The notes under the pieces are model-generated. The model made no database searches and was not told the DNA's origin. It saw only the letters and a list, made by a program, of their open reading frames with translations. From Streptomyces viridochromogenes DSM 40736 (GTDB lineage: Bacteria > Actinomycetota > Actinomycetes > Streptomycetales > Streptomycetaceae), in NCBI RefSeq assembly GCF_000158955.1, contig NZ_GG657757.1, positions 7,103,359-7,140,752 on the forward strand: a stretch of DNA of 37,394 nt, in the 5' to 3' direction. A program made the translations under genes and the position numbers. Shown here piece by piece: positions 23,095 to 34,776 of the stretch (positions within the stretch are counted from its first letter, which is position 1; the number at the start of each line of letters is the position of its first letter).

Positions 23095-24654
23095 ATGGTC
23101 CCAGCGGAACCGGAACCCCAGCGGATCGGCGTACCCGCCGAGTCCACTGCGGGCGAGACCAGGGTGGCGGCCACGCCGGCCACCGTGGGGAGACTCGTCG
23201 CACTCGGATACGACGTGGTGGTCGAACCGGGGGCGGGAGCCTCGTCCCGCTTCTCGGACGCGGCCTACGAGGAGGCGGGCGCCCGGCTCGGCGACCCGTG
23301 GGCGGCGGAGATCGTACTCAAGGTCAACGGCCCCTCCGGCGAGGAGATCGCCCGGCTGCGGGACGGAGCGACGCTGATCGCGTTGATCAGCCCCGCCCTC
23401 AACCCGGAGCTGGTCGAGGACCTCGCACGGCGGCCGATCACGGTCCTCGCCATGGACGCCGTCCCGCGCATCTCGCGCGCCCAGTCCCTGGACGTGCTCA
23501 GCTCGATGGCGAACATCGCCGGATACCGGGCCGTGGTCGAGGCGGCGCACGCCTTCGGCCGTTTCTTCACCGGCCAGGTGACCGCAGCCGGCAAGGTGCC
23601 GCCCGCCAAGGTGCTGGTGGCCGGTGCGGGCGTCGCCGGACTCGCGGCGATCGGAGCGGCCCGCAGCCTCGGCGCCGTGGTCCGCGCCACCGACCCCCGG
23701 CCCGAGGTCGCCGAGCAGGTGCGCTCGCTGGGCGGGGAGTTCCTGACGGTCACCGCCGAGCAGGAGGTGAGCACCGACGGCTACGCCAAGGCCACCTCGG
23801 ACGACTACAACCGGCTCGCCGCGCAGCTGTACGCCGAGCAGGCCGCCGACGTCGACATCATCGTCACCACCGCGCTCATCCCCGGGCGGCCCGCGCCGCG
23901 GCTGATCACCGCCGAGGACGTCGCGCGGATGAAGCCCGGCAGCGTGATCGTCGACATGGCCGCCGCCCAGGGCGGCAACGTCGAGGGCACGGTCGCCGGC
24001 AAGGCGGTCGTCACCGACAACGACGTGACGATCATCGGCTACACCGACCTGCCCGGCAGGCTCCCCGCCCAGGCCTCGCAGCTGTACGGCACCAACATCG
24101 TCAACCTGATGAAGCTGCTCACCCCGGGCAAGGACGGCCGGCTCGTCCTCGACTTCGACGACGTCGTACAGCGGTCGATGACCGTGGTCCGCGACGGCGA
24201 GAAGACCTGGCCGCCGCCCCCGGTCCAGGTGTCCGCCGCGCCCGCGCCGGCGCCCGCCGCGGCCCCGGAAGCCGCCCCGGCCGCGGACACCCCGGCCAAG
24301 CCCGCGCGCCCCGCGTGGTCCTCCTACGCCCTGGTCGGCGCCGGAGCGCTCGCGCTGTTCCTGGTGACCGCCTTCTCGCCGAGCGAACTCATCGGCCACT
24401 TCACGGTCTTCGTCCTGGCGATCGTCATCGGCTTCTACGTCATCGGCAACGTGCACCACGCGCTGCACACCCCGCTGATGTCGGTCACCAACGCCATCTC
24501 CGGGATCGTCGTGGTCGGCGCGCTGCTGCAGATCGGGCACGGGAACACCGCCGTCACCGTGCTGTCGTTCGCCGCGATCCTGCTGGCGAGCATCAACATC
24601 TTCGGCGGATTCGCCGTCACCCGCCGCATGCTCGGCATGTTCTCGAAGGGCTGA
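23095..24654 (+). CDS. pntA: NAD(P)+ transhydrogenase alpha subunit
   Basis: 519 residues, E. coli-like fused alpha subunit (E. coli PntA is 510). The NAD(H)-binding domain I occupies about residues 1-375, with MANIAGYRAVVEAAH and the Rossmann fingerprint VAGAGVAGLAAIGAARSLGA at about 176-195. An Ala/Pro-rich linker (about 378-405) leads to four membrane helices. With PntB it forms a proton-translocating transhydrogenase that uses the proton gradient to reduce NADP+ with NADH. The ATG at 23095 has a near-perfect ribosome-binding site. pntB follows after 6 bases. Confidence 0.95.
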   Translation: MVPAEPEPQRIGVPAESTAGETRVAATPATVGRLVALGYDVVVEPGAGASSRFSDAAYEEAGARLGDPWAAEIVLKVNGPSGEEIARLRDGATLIALISPALNPELVEDLARRPITVLAMDAVPRISRAQSLDVLSSMANIAGYRAVVEAAHAFGRFFTGQVTAAGKVPPAKVLVAGAGVAGLAAIGAARSLGAVVRATDPRPEVAEQVRSLGGEFLTVTAEQEVSTDGYAKATSDDYNRLAAQLYAEQAADVDIIVTTALIPGRPAPRLITAEDVARMKPGSVIVDMAAAQGGNVEGTVAGKAVVTDNDVTIIGYTDLPGRLPAQASQLYGTNIVNLMKLLTPGKDGRLVLDFDDVVQRSMTVVRDGEKTWPPPPVQVSAAPAPAPAAAPEAAPAADTPAKPARPAWSSYALVGAGALALFLVTAFSPSELIGHFTVFVLAIVIGFYVIGNVHHALHTPLMSVTNAISGIVVVGALLQIGHGNTAVTVLSFAAILLASINIFGGFAVTRRMLGMFSKG

Positions 24655-24660
24655 TCACGG

Positions 24661-26094
24661 ATGAGCACAGTCACGGCCTCAGAAGCCGCCTACGTCGTCG
24701 CCGCGTTGCTGTTCATCCTCAGCCTCGCCGGGCTCTCGCAGCACCGGACGTCCCGCTCGGGAGTCGTCTGGGGCATCGCGGGCATGGTCATCGCCCTGGC
24801 CGCCACCGTCGGGCTCGCCTCCCGGAGCCTCACCGCCACCGGCCTCGTACTGATCGTCCTCGCCACCGCCGTCGGCGGCGGCGTAGGACTGTGGCGGGCC
24901 CGGGTCGTCGAGATGACCGGCATGCCCGAGCTGATCGCCATCATGCACAGCCTCGTCGGCCTCGCCGCCGCGCTCGTCGGCTGGAACGGCTACCTCGACG
25001 TCGACGCCGAGCTCAGCGGTTCGCTCCTGGGCATCCACCACGCCGAGGTGTTCATCGGGGTGTTCATCGGCGCCGTCACCTTCACCGGGTCCGTCGTCGC
25101 GTACCTGAAGCTCTCGGCGCGCATCAACTCCCGCCCGCTCACGCTGCCAGGCAAGCACGTCCTCAACGTGGGCGCCCTGGTCGCCTTCGTCGCGCTCACC
25201 GTCGCGTTCGTGGCCAGCCCGAACATGGGGCTGCTCATCGCGGTCACCGTGGTCGCGCTCGCCCTCGGCGCGCACCTGGTCGCCTCCATCGGCGGCGGGG
25301 ACATGCCGGTGGTCGTCTCCATGCTCAACAGCTACTCCGGCTGGGCCGCGGCCGCCTCGGGCTTCCTGCTCGCCAACAACCTGCTCATCGTCACCGGCGC
25401 GCTGGTGGGCTCCTCCGGTGCCTACCTGTCGTACATCATGTGCAAGGCGATGAACCGCTCCTTCATCTCGGTGATCGCGGGCGGCTTCGGCACCCCCGCG
25501 GCGGCGGCCGAGGAGGGCGAGCAGGGGGAGCACCGCGAGATCAGCGCGGAGGACACCGCGGAGCTGCTCCGCGACGCCTCCTCTGTGATCATCACGCCGG
25601 GCTACGGGATGGCGGTCGCCCAGGCCCAGTACCCCGTCGCCGAACTGGCGCGGAAGCTGCGCGAGCGGGGCGTCGAGGTGCGCTTCGGCATCCACCCCGT
25701 CGCCGGCCGGCTGCCCGGGCACATGAACGTGCTGCTCGCCGAGGCGAACGTGCCGTACGACATCGTCCTCGAAATGGACGAGATCAACGACGACTTCGCC
25801 GCCACCTCGGTCGTCCTCGTCATCGGCGCCAACGACACCGTCAACCCGGCCGCCACCGACAACCCTTCCAGCCCCATCGCGGGCATGCCCGTGCTGCACG
25901 TGTGGGAGGCCGCCAACGTGGTCGTGTTCAAGCGGTCGATGGCCGCCGGGTACGCCGGTGTGCAGAACCCGCTGTTCTTCCGGGACAACAGCCAGATGCT
26001 CTTCGGCGACGCCAAGCAGCGCGTCGAGGACATCCTGCGTGCCCTCGACTCCCTGGACGCGCCGGTCCCGGCGATGGCCGGCACGTCGCGCTGA
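24661..26094 (+). CDS. pntB: NAD(P)+ transhydrogenase beta subunit
   Basis: 477 residues. About eight or nine membrane helices occupy residues 1-270, including the conserved MPELIAIMHSLVGLAAALVG segment of the proton channel. The C-terminal NADP(H)-binding domain III follows (about 290-477), with ITPGYGMAVAQAQYPV, the VLVIGANDTVNPAA motif and KRSMAAGYAGVQNPLF, all typical of this subunit. The start ATG at 24661 lacks a strong ribosome-binding site, fitting translational coupling to pntA 6 bases upstream. A hairpin terminator follows. Confidence 0.95.
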   Translation: MSTVTASEAAYVVAALLFILSLAGLSQHRTSRSGVVWGIAGMVIALAATVGLASRSLTATGLVLIVLATAVGGGVGLWRARVVEMTGMPELIAIMHSLVGLAAALVGWNGYLDVDAELSGSLLGIHHAEVFIGVFIGAVTFTGSVVAYLKLSARINSRPLTLPGKHVLNVGALVAFVALTVAFVASPNMGLLIAVTVVALALGAHLVASIGGGDMPVVVSMLNSYSGWAAAASGFLLANNLLIVTGALVGSSGAYLSYIMCKAMNRSFISVIAGGFGTPAAAAEEGEQGEHREISAEDTAELLRDASSVIITPGYGMAVAQAQYPVAELARKLRERGVEVRFGIHPVAGRLPGHMNVLLAEANVPYDIVLEMDEINDDFAATSVVLVIGANDTVNPAATDNPSSPIAGMPVLHVWEAANVVVFKRSMAAGYAGVQNPLFFRDNSQMLFGDAKQRVEDILRALDSLDAPVPAMAGTSR

Positions 26095-26109
26095 ACCACC
26101 GTGCATAGT

Positions 26110-26156
26110 CGCCGGGGACGCCGTTGCCGCTGAGGGCGGGGACGGCGTCCCCGGCG
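26110..26156 (+). terminator. Hairpin terminator after pntB
   Basis: Perfect 15-base arms CGCCGGGGACGCCGT (26110-26124) and its complement (26142-26156), 16 bases after the pntB stop. No U-tract. Confidence 0.75.
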
Positions 26157-26367
26157 TTGGGCGAGGGAGCCCGGCGAACTCGGCTGCCTCTGCGCACCCG
26201 GCTGGTCCTCCGGGGCGACGGCGAGATCCGCCGGGACAGCGAGCACACCGCCCTCAAGACCCCGCCCAAGCGGCGGGCCCGCGCCTCGGCTGTTCGGCCA
26301 GAACCCCGGGTGGTTCCGGCGCGGGCCCTCGGCCGTTCGGACGATGACCCGCCGACGGGCGTACGAG
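26157..26367. other. Intergenic region between pntB and argG terminators
   Basis: About 210 bases between the two convergent transcription units. No coding sequence is convincing on either strand; open frames here are short, Arg/Pro-rich and lack ribosome-binding sites. Confidence 0.4.
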
Positions 26368-26369
26368 AA

Positions 26370-26408
26370 AAAGGCCGGCCCGGCACCGTGGGTGCCGAGC
26401 CGGCCTTT
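26370..26408 (-). terminator. Rho-independent terminator of argG
   Basis: AAAGGCCGGC (26370-26379) pairs perfectly with GCCGGCCTTT (26399-26408), and the inner CGGCACC/GGTGCCG arms extend the stem. Read on the minus strand the hairpin runs into TTTTT (26372-26368), 20 bases after the argG stop, so this is a classical intrinsic terminator. Confidence 0.85.
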
Positions 26409-26428
26409 GTGTGAGGCCTGGGTGCCGG

Positions 26429-27883
26429 TCAGTCCGTGCCCGACTCCATCGCGGCGCGGTCCAGCCACGCGTCCTCGTCCGAGACCTCGCCGCGGGAGGC
26501 GATGACCTCGGCGCCGCCCTGCGGCAGTTCCGGCATGGTGCCGATCAGCCCGGTCGCGGCCGCCTGCGAGGCGCCGACGGTGGGGCTGCCGGTGCCGATC
26601 AGGCCGATGCCGGCGTACTGCTCCAGCTTGGCGCGGGAGTCGGCGATGTCGAGGTTGCGCATGGTGAGCTGGCCGATCCGGTCCACCGGGCCGAAGGCGG
26701 AGTCCTCGGTGCGCTCCATGGACAGCTTGTCCGGGTGGTAGCTGAACGCCGGGCCGGTCGTGTCGAGGATCGAGTAGTCCTCACCGCGCCGCAGCCGCAG
26801 CGTGACCTCGCCGGTGACGGCGGCGCCGACCCAGCGCTGGAGCGACTCGCGGATCATCAGCGCCTGCGGGTCCAGCCAGCGGCCCTCGTACATCAGCCGG
26901 CCGAGCCGCCGCCCCTCGCTGTGGTACTGGGCGAGGGTGTCCTCGTTGTGGATCGCGTTGACCAGGCGCTCGTACGCGGCGTGCAGCAGGGCCATGCCCG
27001 GGGCCTCGTAGATGCCGCGGCTCTTGGCCTCGATGATCCGGTTCTCGATCTGGTCCGACATGCCCAGGCCGTGCCGCCCGCCGATGGCGTTGGCCTCCAT
27101 GACCAGGTCGACGGGGGAGGCGAACTCCTTGCCGTTGACCGACACCGGGCGGCCCTCGGCGAAGCCGATCGTCACGTCCTCGGTGGCGATCTCGACCTCG
27201 GGGTCCCAGAACCGCACGCCCATGATCGGCTCGACGGTCTCGACGCCGGTGTCCAGGTGCTCCAGCGTCTTGGCCTCGTGGGTGGCGCCCCAGATGTTGG
27301 CGTCGGTGGAGTACGCCTTCTCCGCGCTGTCGCGGTAGGGCAGCCCGTGCGCGACCAGCCACTCGGACATCTCCTTGCGGCCGCCGAGTTCGGTGACGAA
27401 GGCCGCGTCCAGCCAGGGCTTGTAGATCCGCAGGTGCGGGTTGGCGAGCAGGCCGTAGCGGTAGAACCGCTCGATGTCGTTGCCCTTGAAGGTCGAGCCG
27501 TCGCCCCAGATCTGGACGTCGTCCTCGAGCATCGCCCGGACCAGCAGCGTGCCGGTGACGGCACGGCCGAGCGGCGTGGTGTTGAAGTACGCCCGCCCGC
27601 CCGAACGGATGTGGAACGCGCCGCAGGTCAGCGCGGCCAGGCCCTCCTCGACCAGCGCCGCACGGCAGTCGACCAGACGCGCGATCTCGGCACCGTAGGT
27701 CTTCGCGCGGCCGGGCACCGAGGCGATGTCGGGCTCGTCGTACTGGCCGATGTCGGCGGTGTAGGTGCAGGGGACGGCACCCTTGTCGCGCATCCACGCG
27801 ACCGCGACGGACGTGTCGAGACCGCCCGAGAAGGCGATGCCGACGCGCTCGCCGGCGGGCAGGGAGGTGAGGACCTTGGACAT
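26429..27883 (-). CDS. argG: Argininosuccinate synthase
   Basis: 484 residues, of the E. coli-like longer ArgG type rather than the shorter (about 400 residue) type. It joins citrulline and aspartate using ATP in arginine biosynthesis. The N-type ATP pyrophosphatase P-loop is AFSGGLDTS (about residues 17-25). Citrulline and aspartate-site segments follow, including YFNTTPLGRAVTGTLLV, IWGDGSTFKGNDIERFYRYG and GGRHGLGMSDQIENRIIEAK. The ATG at 27883 is preferred over a GTG at 27904 because the latter sits inside the promoter and ArgR-like site; the transcript is probably leaderless. No other arg genes are nearby. Confidence 0.95.
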   Translation of the reverse strand: MSKVLTSLPAGERVGIAFSGGLDTSVAVAWMRDKGAVPCTYTADIGQYDEPDIASVPGRAKTYGAEIARLVDCRAALVEEGLAALTCGAFHIRSGGRAYFNTTPLGRAVTGTLLVRAMLEDDVQIWGDGSTFKGNDIERFYRYGLLANPHLRIYKPWLDAAFVTELGGRKEMSEWLVAHGLPYRDSAEKAYSTDANIWGATHEAKTLEHLDTGVETVEPIMGVRFWDPEVEIATEDVTIGFAEGRPVSVNGKEFASPVDLVMEANAIGGRHGLGMSDQIENRIIEAKSRGIYEAPGMALLHAAYERLVNAIHNEDTLAQYHSEGRRLGRLMYEGRWLDPQALMIRESLQRWVGAAVTGEVTLRLRRGEDYSILDTTGPAFSYHPDKLSMERTEDSAFGPVDRIGQLTMRNLDIADSRAKLEQYAGIGLIGTGSPTVGASQAAATGLIGTMPELPQGGAEVIASRGEVSDEDAWLDRAAMESGTD

Positions 27884-27889
27884 GGGAAG

Positions 27890-27918
27890 AGTATGTATTG
27901 CCACGCATAATCATGCAA
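27890..27918 (-). promoter_or_regulatory. argG: argG promoter with overlapping candidate ArgR box
   Basis: On the minus strand TTGCAT (27918-27913), 17 bases, then CATACT (27895-27890) form a -35/-10 pair; the argG ATG begins 6 bases further on. The -35 box is part of TTGCAT-GATT-ATGCG (27918-27904), which has the inverted TGCAT/ATGCA halves and 4-base AT-rich spacer of an ARG box, and a second half-site TTCATGCACG lies just upstream (27932-27923). ArgR binding here would exclude RNA polymerase when arginine is plentiful. Confidence 0.7.
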
Positions 27919-27997
27919 GTCGCCGTGCATGAATCCCGCCCCGTGAGACCAGCCGTCCCGGTTGTACCTTTTGCGGGAGGCCCGGGAGGCGCCAGGT

Positions 27998-28986
27998 TCA
28001 GGAAGCGTCCGGCTCCGGGCTCCCGAGCGCCCCCAGGATCCGCTCGGCCGCCAGGGTCGGCGTCAACCCACCCTCCCGGACCCGCTGTTCGAGCACCGGC
28101 GCGAGAGCCCGTACCGCCGGATCGGCCTGGAGCCGGCCCAGGAGCTCGTCGCGGACCATGGTCCAGGTCCAGTCGACCTGCTGGTCGCGGCGCTTGGCGG
28201 TGAGTCGGCCGGTGGAGTCGAGCAGGGTGCGGTGCTGCTCCAGACGCTCCCACACGGTGTCCAGACCGGCCGACTCCCGGGCGCTGCAGCTGAGCACGGG
28301 CGGCGTCCAGAAGGCGTCCTTGCCGTGCATCAGCCGCAGCGCGCCCGCCAGTTCGCGGGCGGCGGCGCGGGCGTCGCGCTCGTGCGGCCCGTCCGCCTTG
28401 TTCACGGCGATCACGTCCGCCAGTTCGAGGACGCCCTTCTTGATGCCCTGGAGCTGGTCGCCGGTGCGGGCGAGGGTGAGCAGCAGGAAGGAGTCGACCA
28501 TGTTGGCCACGGCCGTCTCGGACTGGCCGACACCGACCGTCTCCACCAGGATCACGTCGTAGCCGGCCGCCTCCATCACCACGATCGACTCGCGGGTGGC
28601 CTTGGCGACCCCGCCCAGCGTGCCCGCGGTGGGGGAGGGCCGGACGAAGGCCGCCGGGTCGACGGCCAGCCGTTCCATCCGCGTCTTGTCGCCGAGGATC
28701 GAGCCGCCGGTACGGCTGGAGGACGGGTCGACGGCGAGCACCGCCACCCGGTGCCCGAGCCCCGTCAGCATCGTGCCGAACGCGTCGATGAACGTGGACT
28801 TGCCCACGCCCGGCACCCCGCTGACGCCGATCCGCCGGGCCCGCCCGCTGTGCGGCAGCAGCTCGGTCAGCAGCCGCTGGGCCAGCTCCCGGTGCTGGGG
28901 GCGGGTGGACTCGACGAGCGTGATGGCGCGGGCGACGATCGCCCGCTTCCCGTCGAGGACACCCTTCACATACGCGTCGACATCGA

Positions 28987-28990
<4 letters not shown>
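27998..28990 (-). CDS. meaB: MeaB-type GTPase chaperone of methylmalonyl-CoA mutase
   Basis: 330 residues of the MeaB/ArgK G3E GTPase family. Walker A is GVPGVGKST (residues 58-66), the switch region holds VDPSSSRTGGSILGDKTRM, the G3-like VETVGVGQSE follows, and the guanine-recognition motif is VNKADG. MeaB gates loading of adenosylcobalamin into methylmalonyl-CoA mutase and protects it from inactivation. The GTG start at 28990 overlaps the mutB stop (GTGA), making it the last gene of the mutA-mutB-meaB operon. Confidence 0.95.
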
Positions 28991-31160
<2,170 letters not shown>

Positions 31161-31161
<1 letters not shown>

Positions 31162-32969
31162 CAGGACACTCCCATGCGGTCGAGGGTGGCGGACAGCACG
31201 GCGACGGCGTCACAGCCCGCGAAGACGTACGAGTCGACACCGGCGTGGTCACCGGGCCGCCCGGCGAGGAGCACGTGCGAGGCGCCGGCGGCCTTCAGGG
31301 CACCGGCGGTGGCCTCGGCCTGCTCCTCGTACACCGCGTCGCTGGAGCACAGCACGGCCTCCGCCGCGCCGCTCTCCTCGAAGGCGCCCTCCGTGACGGG
31401 CTCGATGCCGCCCGCCTGGAAGAGGTTCGAGGCGAAGGTGAGGCGCGCGGTGTGGGCGGCGGCCGGGCCGAGCGCGGCCAGGAAGATCCGGGGCCGGGAG
31501 CCGGTCGCGGTGAGGTGGGCGTCGGAGCGGGCGCGCAGCGCCTCGTACGCCTCGTCGCGGCGCACCCGCGGCAGCCCGCCGGACGGCGGCTCGGGTGCGG
31601 GGTCGCGGACCACCGGCTTCTCCGCGAGGTGGGGGAACTCGCTGACACCGGTGACGGGTTCGCGCCTCTTGGCCAGCCTCCCGCTGCGCGCCTGCCAGGT
31701 GTCGGCGAGGTCCTGCGCGAGGTCGCCCGACCGCAGGGCGGCGGCCATGCCGCCGAGCCGCTCGATCCGCTGGAAGAACTCCCAGCCCGCGTGGGCGAGT
31801 TCATCGGTGAGCCGCTCCGCGTACCAGGAGCCGCCCGCCGGGTCGATGACCCGGGACAGGTGCGACTCCTCGATGAGGATCGTGGAGGTGTTGCGGGCGA
31901 TCCGCCGCGCGAACGCGTCCGGCAGGCCGAGGGCGTGGTCGAAGGGCAGCACGGTGACCGCGTCGGCCCCGCCCGCCCCGGCGGCCAGCGTGGCGATGGT
32001 CGTCCGCAGCATGTTCACCCACGGGTCCCGGCGCGTCATCATCACCGGCGACGTCACGACGTGCTGGAGCTGCGCCCCCGCGCGCGGCGCTCCGCACACC
32101 TCGGCCACCCGCGCCCACAGCCGGCGGGCGGCCCGCAGCTTGGCGATCGTCAGGAACTGGTCGGCGGTCGCCGCGTACCGGAACTCCAGCTGCGCACAGG
32201 CCTGTTCGACGCTCAGGCCGGCCTCGGCCAGCTCCCGCAGATACGCCACGGCCGTGGCCAGCGAGCAGCCCAGCTCCTGGGCGGCCGAACCACCGGCCTC
32301 GTGGTACGGCAGCGCGTCCACGGTCAGTGCCCGCAGGCCCGGGTACTCCTCGGCGCACTGCCGCGCGAGACCGGCTGCCGGAGCGAAGTCGCCCCGCTGC
32401 CCGCTCCGGGCCTCCTGACCCAGCGGGTCCGCGCCCAGGTTGCCGCGTGCCGCGTCCCGGGCGACACCGCGCTCCTCGTACAGCCGCAGCAACGCCTGTG
32501 CGGCGGGCTCGGTGTCGGACCCGGCGTCCAGGACGACGGACACGAGGTCGAGATAGACACCGTCGAGGACCCGGCCGAGCTCCGGCACGGGGATGCCGGA
32601 GTCGCCGACGCCCAGCCACAGGGAGGTGACGCCGTTCTCCAGATCCGCCAGCACCGGTTCGCCGTCGGCCACCGTGTGCCGCTGCCGTACGTCCCAGCCG
32701 CCGAGGGTGTTCCCTTCGGGACGGCCGCCGCGCACAAAGGGCGCGAACCCGGGCAGGCCCGGCTCGGGCGCGGAGTCGCGGGCGGTGTAGAGGGGGCGGG
32801 TGCGCAGCCCGTCCTCCAGCGCGGTGGACAGGGCTTCCTCGGCTTCGGCGCCCTCCACGTCCTTGCCCGACTTGCGCAGCACACCCGCCACAAGGCGCTG
32901 CCACTGCTCGTGGGGCACATCAGGGAACTCGCCGGCCAGCTCAAGCCCGTCGTCAGGCAGGACCGTCAT
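31161..32969 (-). CDS. mutA: Methylmalonyl-CoA mutase small subunit
   Basis: 602 residues, collinear with the mutase fold but without catalysis: the C-terminal domain lacks the DxHxxG cobalamin motif, as in known MutA proteins. Barrel segments such as TIAKLRAARRLWARVAEVCG, VNMLRTTIATLAAGAGGADA and LPFDHALGLPDAFARRIARN are well preserved. It pairs with MutB as the non-catalytic half of the heterodimer. The ATG at 32969 is the first gene of the operon; no cobalamin riboswitch was seen in the 81 bases upstream. Confidence 0.95.
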
Positions 32970-33050
32970 GCTCGGATGCTAGGTCATGGACTCGAAGGAG
33001 CAGCAGTGGGCGAAGCTGTGACCTTGCCCTCGCCGTGACTGTGGTCTGCC

Positions 33051-33629
33051 TCATCCGCCTGATTCCGCGCGGGGCGTGAAGTCGGTTTCCTTCGCCGTGA
33101 TGATCCGGGCGCCCATGTTGCGTTCCATCATCTCCAGGGCGGCGGACGCCAGATGGGGATGGATCGAGGCGACGGCGTCCTTCGGCACCGTGACGCCCAG
33201 GTGCCGGATGTGCGCGTCGAGAGCGGAGTAGAGGACGCACTGCTCGGTGACCTGGCCGGTCAGCACCACGTGTCCGACGCCCAGGCTCCACAGGAGGTAG
33301 GCCAGGGGCGTCTCGAAGAAGACCGAGTGGCGGGCCTTCAGTACGAAGAGCGACTCGTCGTCGGGTCGTATCGGCTCGATCAGGTCGGCGTGCGGCCGGC
33401 TCAGCGCCGCGTCCAGCAACTCTCCGTGATGTGAGCGCCACAGCCCGAAGTTGTCGTTCACGTAGATCACGGGAGCGTCCGCCTCGCGGGCTCGGTCGAT
33501 CAGCTCCGCCAGCACGGGCACGACCTCCCCCACGGACGGCACGAGGAGTTCGGCGTCCTCGTGGTCGTAGGTGTTGATCATGTCGATCACGATCAGAGCC
33601 GACCGCGCCGGGTCCGCCCGCCGTTCCAT
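33051..33629 (-). CDS. Isochorismatase-like cysteine hydrolase
   Basis: 192 residues from the ATG at 33629 behind GGGAG. The catalytic triad of the family is visible: D16 in VIDMINTYD, K98 in VLKARHS and C131 in VTEQCVLYSALDAH. The family hydrolyses isochorismate ethers, nicotinamide, N-carbamoyl compounds or related amides; the substrate here is not clear. It ends 81 bases before mutA on the same strand and follows the sigma factor gene by 127 bases, so no tight operon is implied. Confidence 0.88.
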   Translation of the reverse strand: MERRADPARSALIVIDMINTYDHEDAELLVPSVGEVVPVLAELIDRAREADAPVIYVNDNFGLWRSHHGELLDAALSRPHADLIEPIRPDDESLFVLKARHSVFFETPLAYLLWSLGVGHVVLTGQVTEQCVLYSALDAHIRHLGVTVPKDAVASIHPHLASAALEMMERNMGARIITAKETDFTPRAESGG

Positions 33630-33756
33630 GGGGTCTCCCGAGTGGAGCGTGTGGTGCTTGAGGTGCAGGTGGAGCGTTTGGTGCGAGTTCCGGGGGCGCA
33701 CCGCCGAGTACCCGGGGGCGTGGTGGGTGTAACAAGGGGGCGCGCAGGTGCCGGCC

Positions 33757-34674
33757 CTAGCCCTCCCGCGCCCAGGGTCGCAGCTTCTCCGGGTTGCGGA
33801 CCGCCCAGATACGGGTGACGTGCCCGTCGGAGACGTCGAACGAGGCCACCGTCATCACGACCCCGGCCCGCTGGGCCACGAGGCCCGGCACGCCGTTGAC
33901 CGACCGTTCCAGGAGTTCGAGCCCCGGCGCCTTGTCGGCGATGGCGGCCATGTACTGGGCGATGCGCACGCCGCCCTCGACCGGGCGCAGGGCGGTGCCG
34001 ACCATGCCGCCGCCGTCGGCGGTCATCACGGCCGCCGGGTCGAGGAGGCCGACCAGGGTCGCGATGTCCCGGGCCTCCCACGCCTCTTTGACCTTCCGCA
34101 CCACGTCGGCCCGGCCGGGCCCCGGCACCCGGGCGGGTGCGGCGCTCACCCGCCGCCGGGCGGAGGCCGCCAGCTGCTTGGAGGCCGCGGGGGTCCGGCC
34201 GAGAACGCCGGCGATCTCGGCGAACGGGTACCGGAAGACGTCGTGCAGGACGAACGCCACCCGCTCGGCGGGCGTCATCGCCTCCAGGACGACGAGGAAG
34301 GCCATGTCCACCGACTCGTTCAGGACGATCTGGTCGGCGGGGTCCGCGGAGCCGGAGGGGCCGGTGGCGCCCGCCCGGCCCCACTCCGTGCGGTCGGGCA
34401 GCGGCTCGGGCAGCCACGCGCCGACGTAGCGTTCCCGGCGGGCCCGTGCCGAGCCGAGCCGGTCCAGGCAGATGCGGCTGGTCACCGTCGTCAGCCAGGC
34501 GCCGGGGGAGAGGATCTCCACCTGCCGGCTGTGCGGCAGCCCGTACCAGCGTGCGTAGGCATCCTGGACCGCGTCCTCGGCCTCGGTCACCGAACCGAGC
34601 AACCGGTAAGCGACGTTGATCAGTTGGCGTCGCTCGCCGGCTGTGCCGTCCATGCCGGCCCCGACCGTTCCCAT
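33757..34674 (-). CDS. ECF41-type RNA polymerase sigma factor (SigJ-like)
   Basis: 305 residues. Region 2 (about 15-80, AYRLLGSVTEAEDAVQDAYARW) and region 4 (about 115-170, VFRYPFAEIAGVLGRTPAASKQ) are joined by the ECF41 linker GAWLPEPL, and a SnoaL-like C-terminal domain (about 190-300) ends with a RNPEKL sequence that matches the ECF41 NPDKL signature. In this group the C-terminal extension controls activity in place of an anti-sigma factor. The usual carboxymuconolactone decarboxylase or oxidoreductase partner gene is absent; instead a small membrane protein is divergent. The ATG at 34674 was chosen; the one at 34653 is less likely. Confidence 0.9.
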   Translation of the reverse strand: MGTVGAGMDGTAGERRQLINVAYRLLGSVTEAEDAVQDAYARWYGLPHSRQVEILSPGAWLTTVTSRICLDRLGSARARRERYVGAWLPEPLPDRTEWGRAGATGPSGSADPADQIVLNESVDMAFLVVLEAMTPAERVAFVLHDVFRYPFAEIAGVLGRTPAASKQLAASARRRVSAAPARVPGPGRADVVRKVKEAWEARDIATLVGLLDPAAVMTADGGGMVGTALRPVEGGVRIAQYMAAIADKAPGLELLERSVNGVPGLVAQRAGVVMTVASFDVSDGHVTRIWAVRNPEKLRPWAREG

Positions 34675-34748
34675 GCTTCCGGCAGCCCCCTCGCCTTACC
34701 TTTCGCAGGCCCGTGTCGTCGGGCTGGTGAGACCTTATCGACCTACTG

Positions 34749-34776
34749 CCCGAGGGCGGACAAGGGGACAGTGACA
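34749..34776 (-). promoter_or_regulatory. Possible ECF41-type autoregulated promoter
   Basis: On the minus strand TGTCACT (34776-34770), 17 bases, then CGGG, facing the sigma factor gene. ECF41 promoters are reported with TGTCACA and CGTC boxes, so the -35 part fits with one mismatch but the -10 part poorly. Confidence 0.3.

Noticed and set aside
23013..26108. Long plus-strand frame overlapping pntA and pntB in another frame
   Set aside because: Composition is Arg/Gly/Pro-rich with no domains, and pntA/pntB explain the DNA fully.
26124..26414. Small plus-strand gene between pntB and argG
   Set aside because: It runs through both terminators, lacks a ribosome-binding site and its translation is low-complexity.
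32970..33050. Cobalamin riboswitch before the mutase operon
   Set aside because: The gap is only 81 bases and no B12-box-like sequence or conserved structure is visible.
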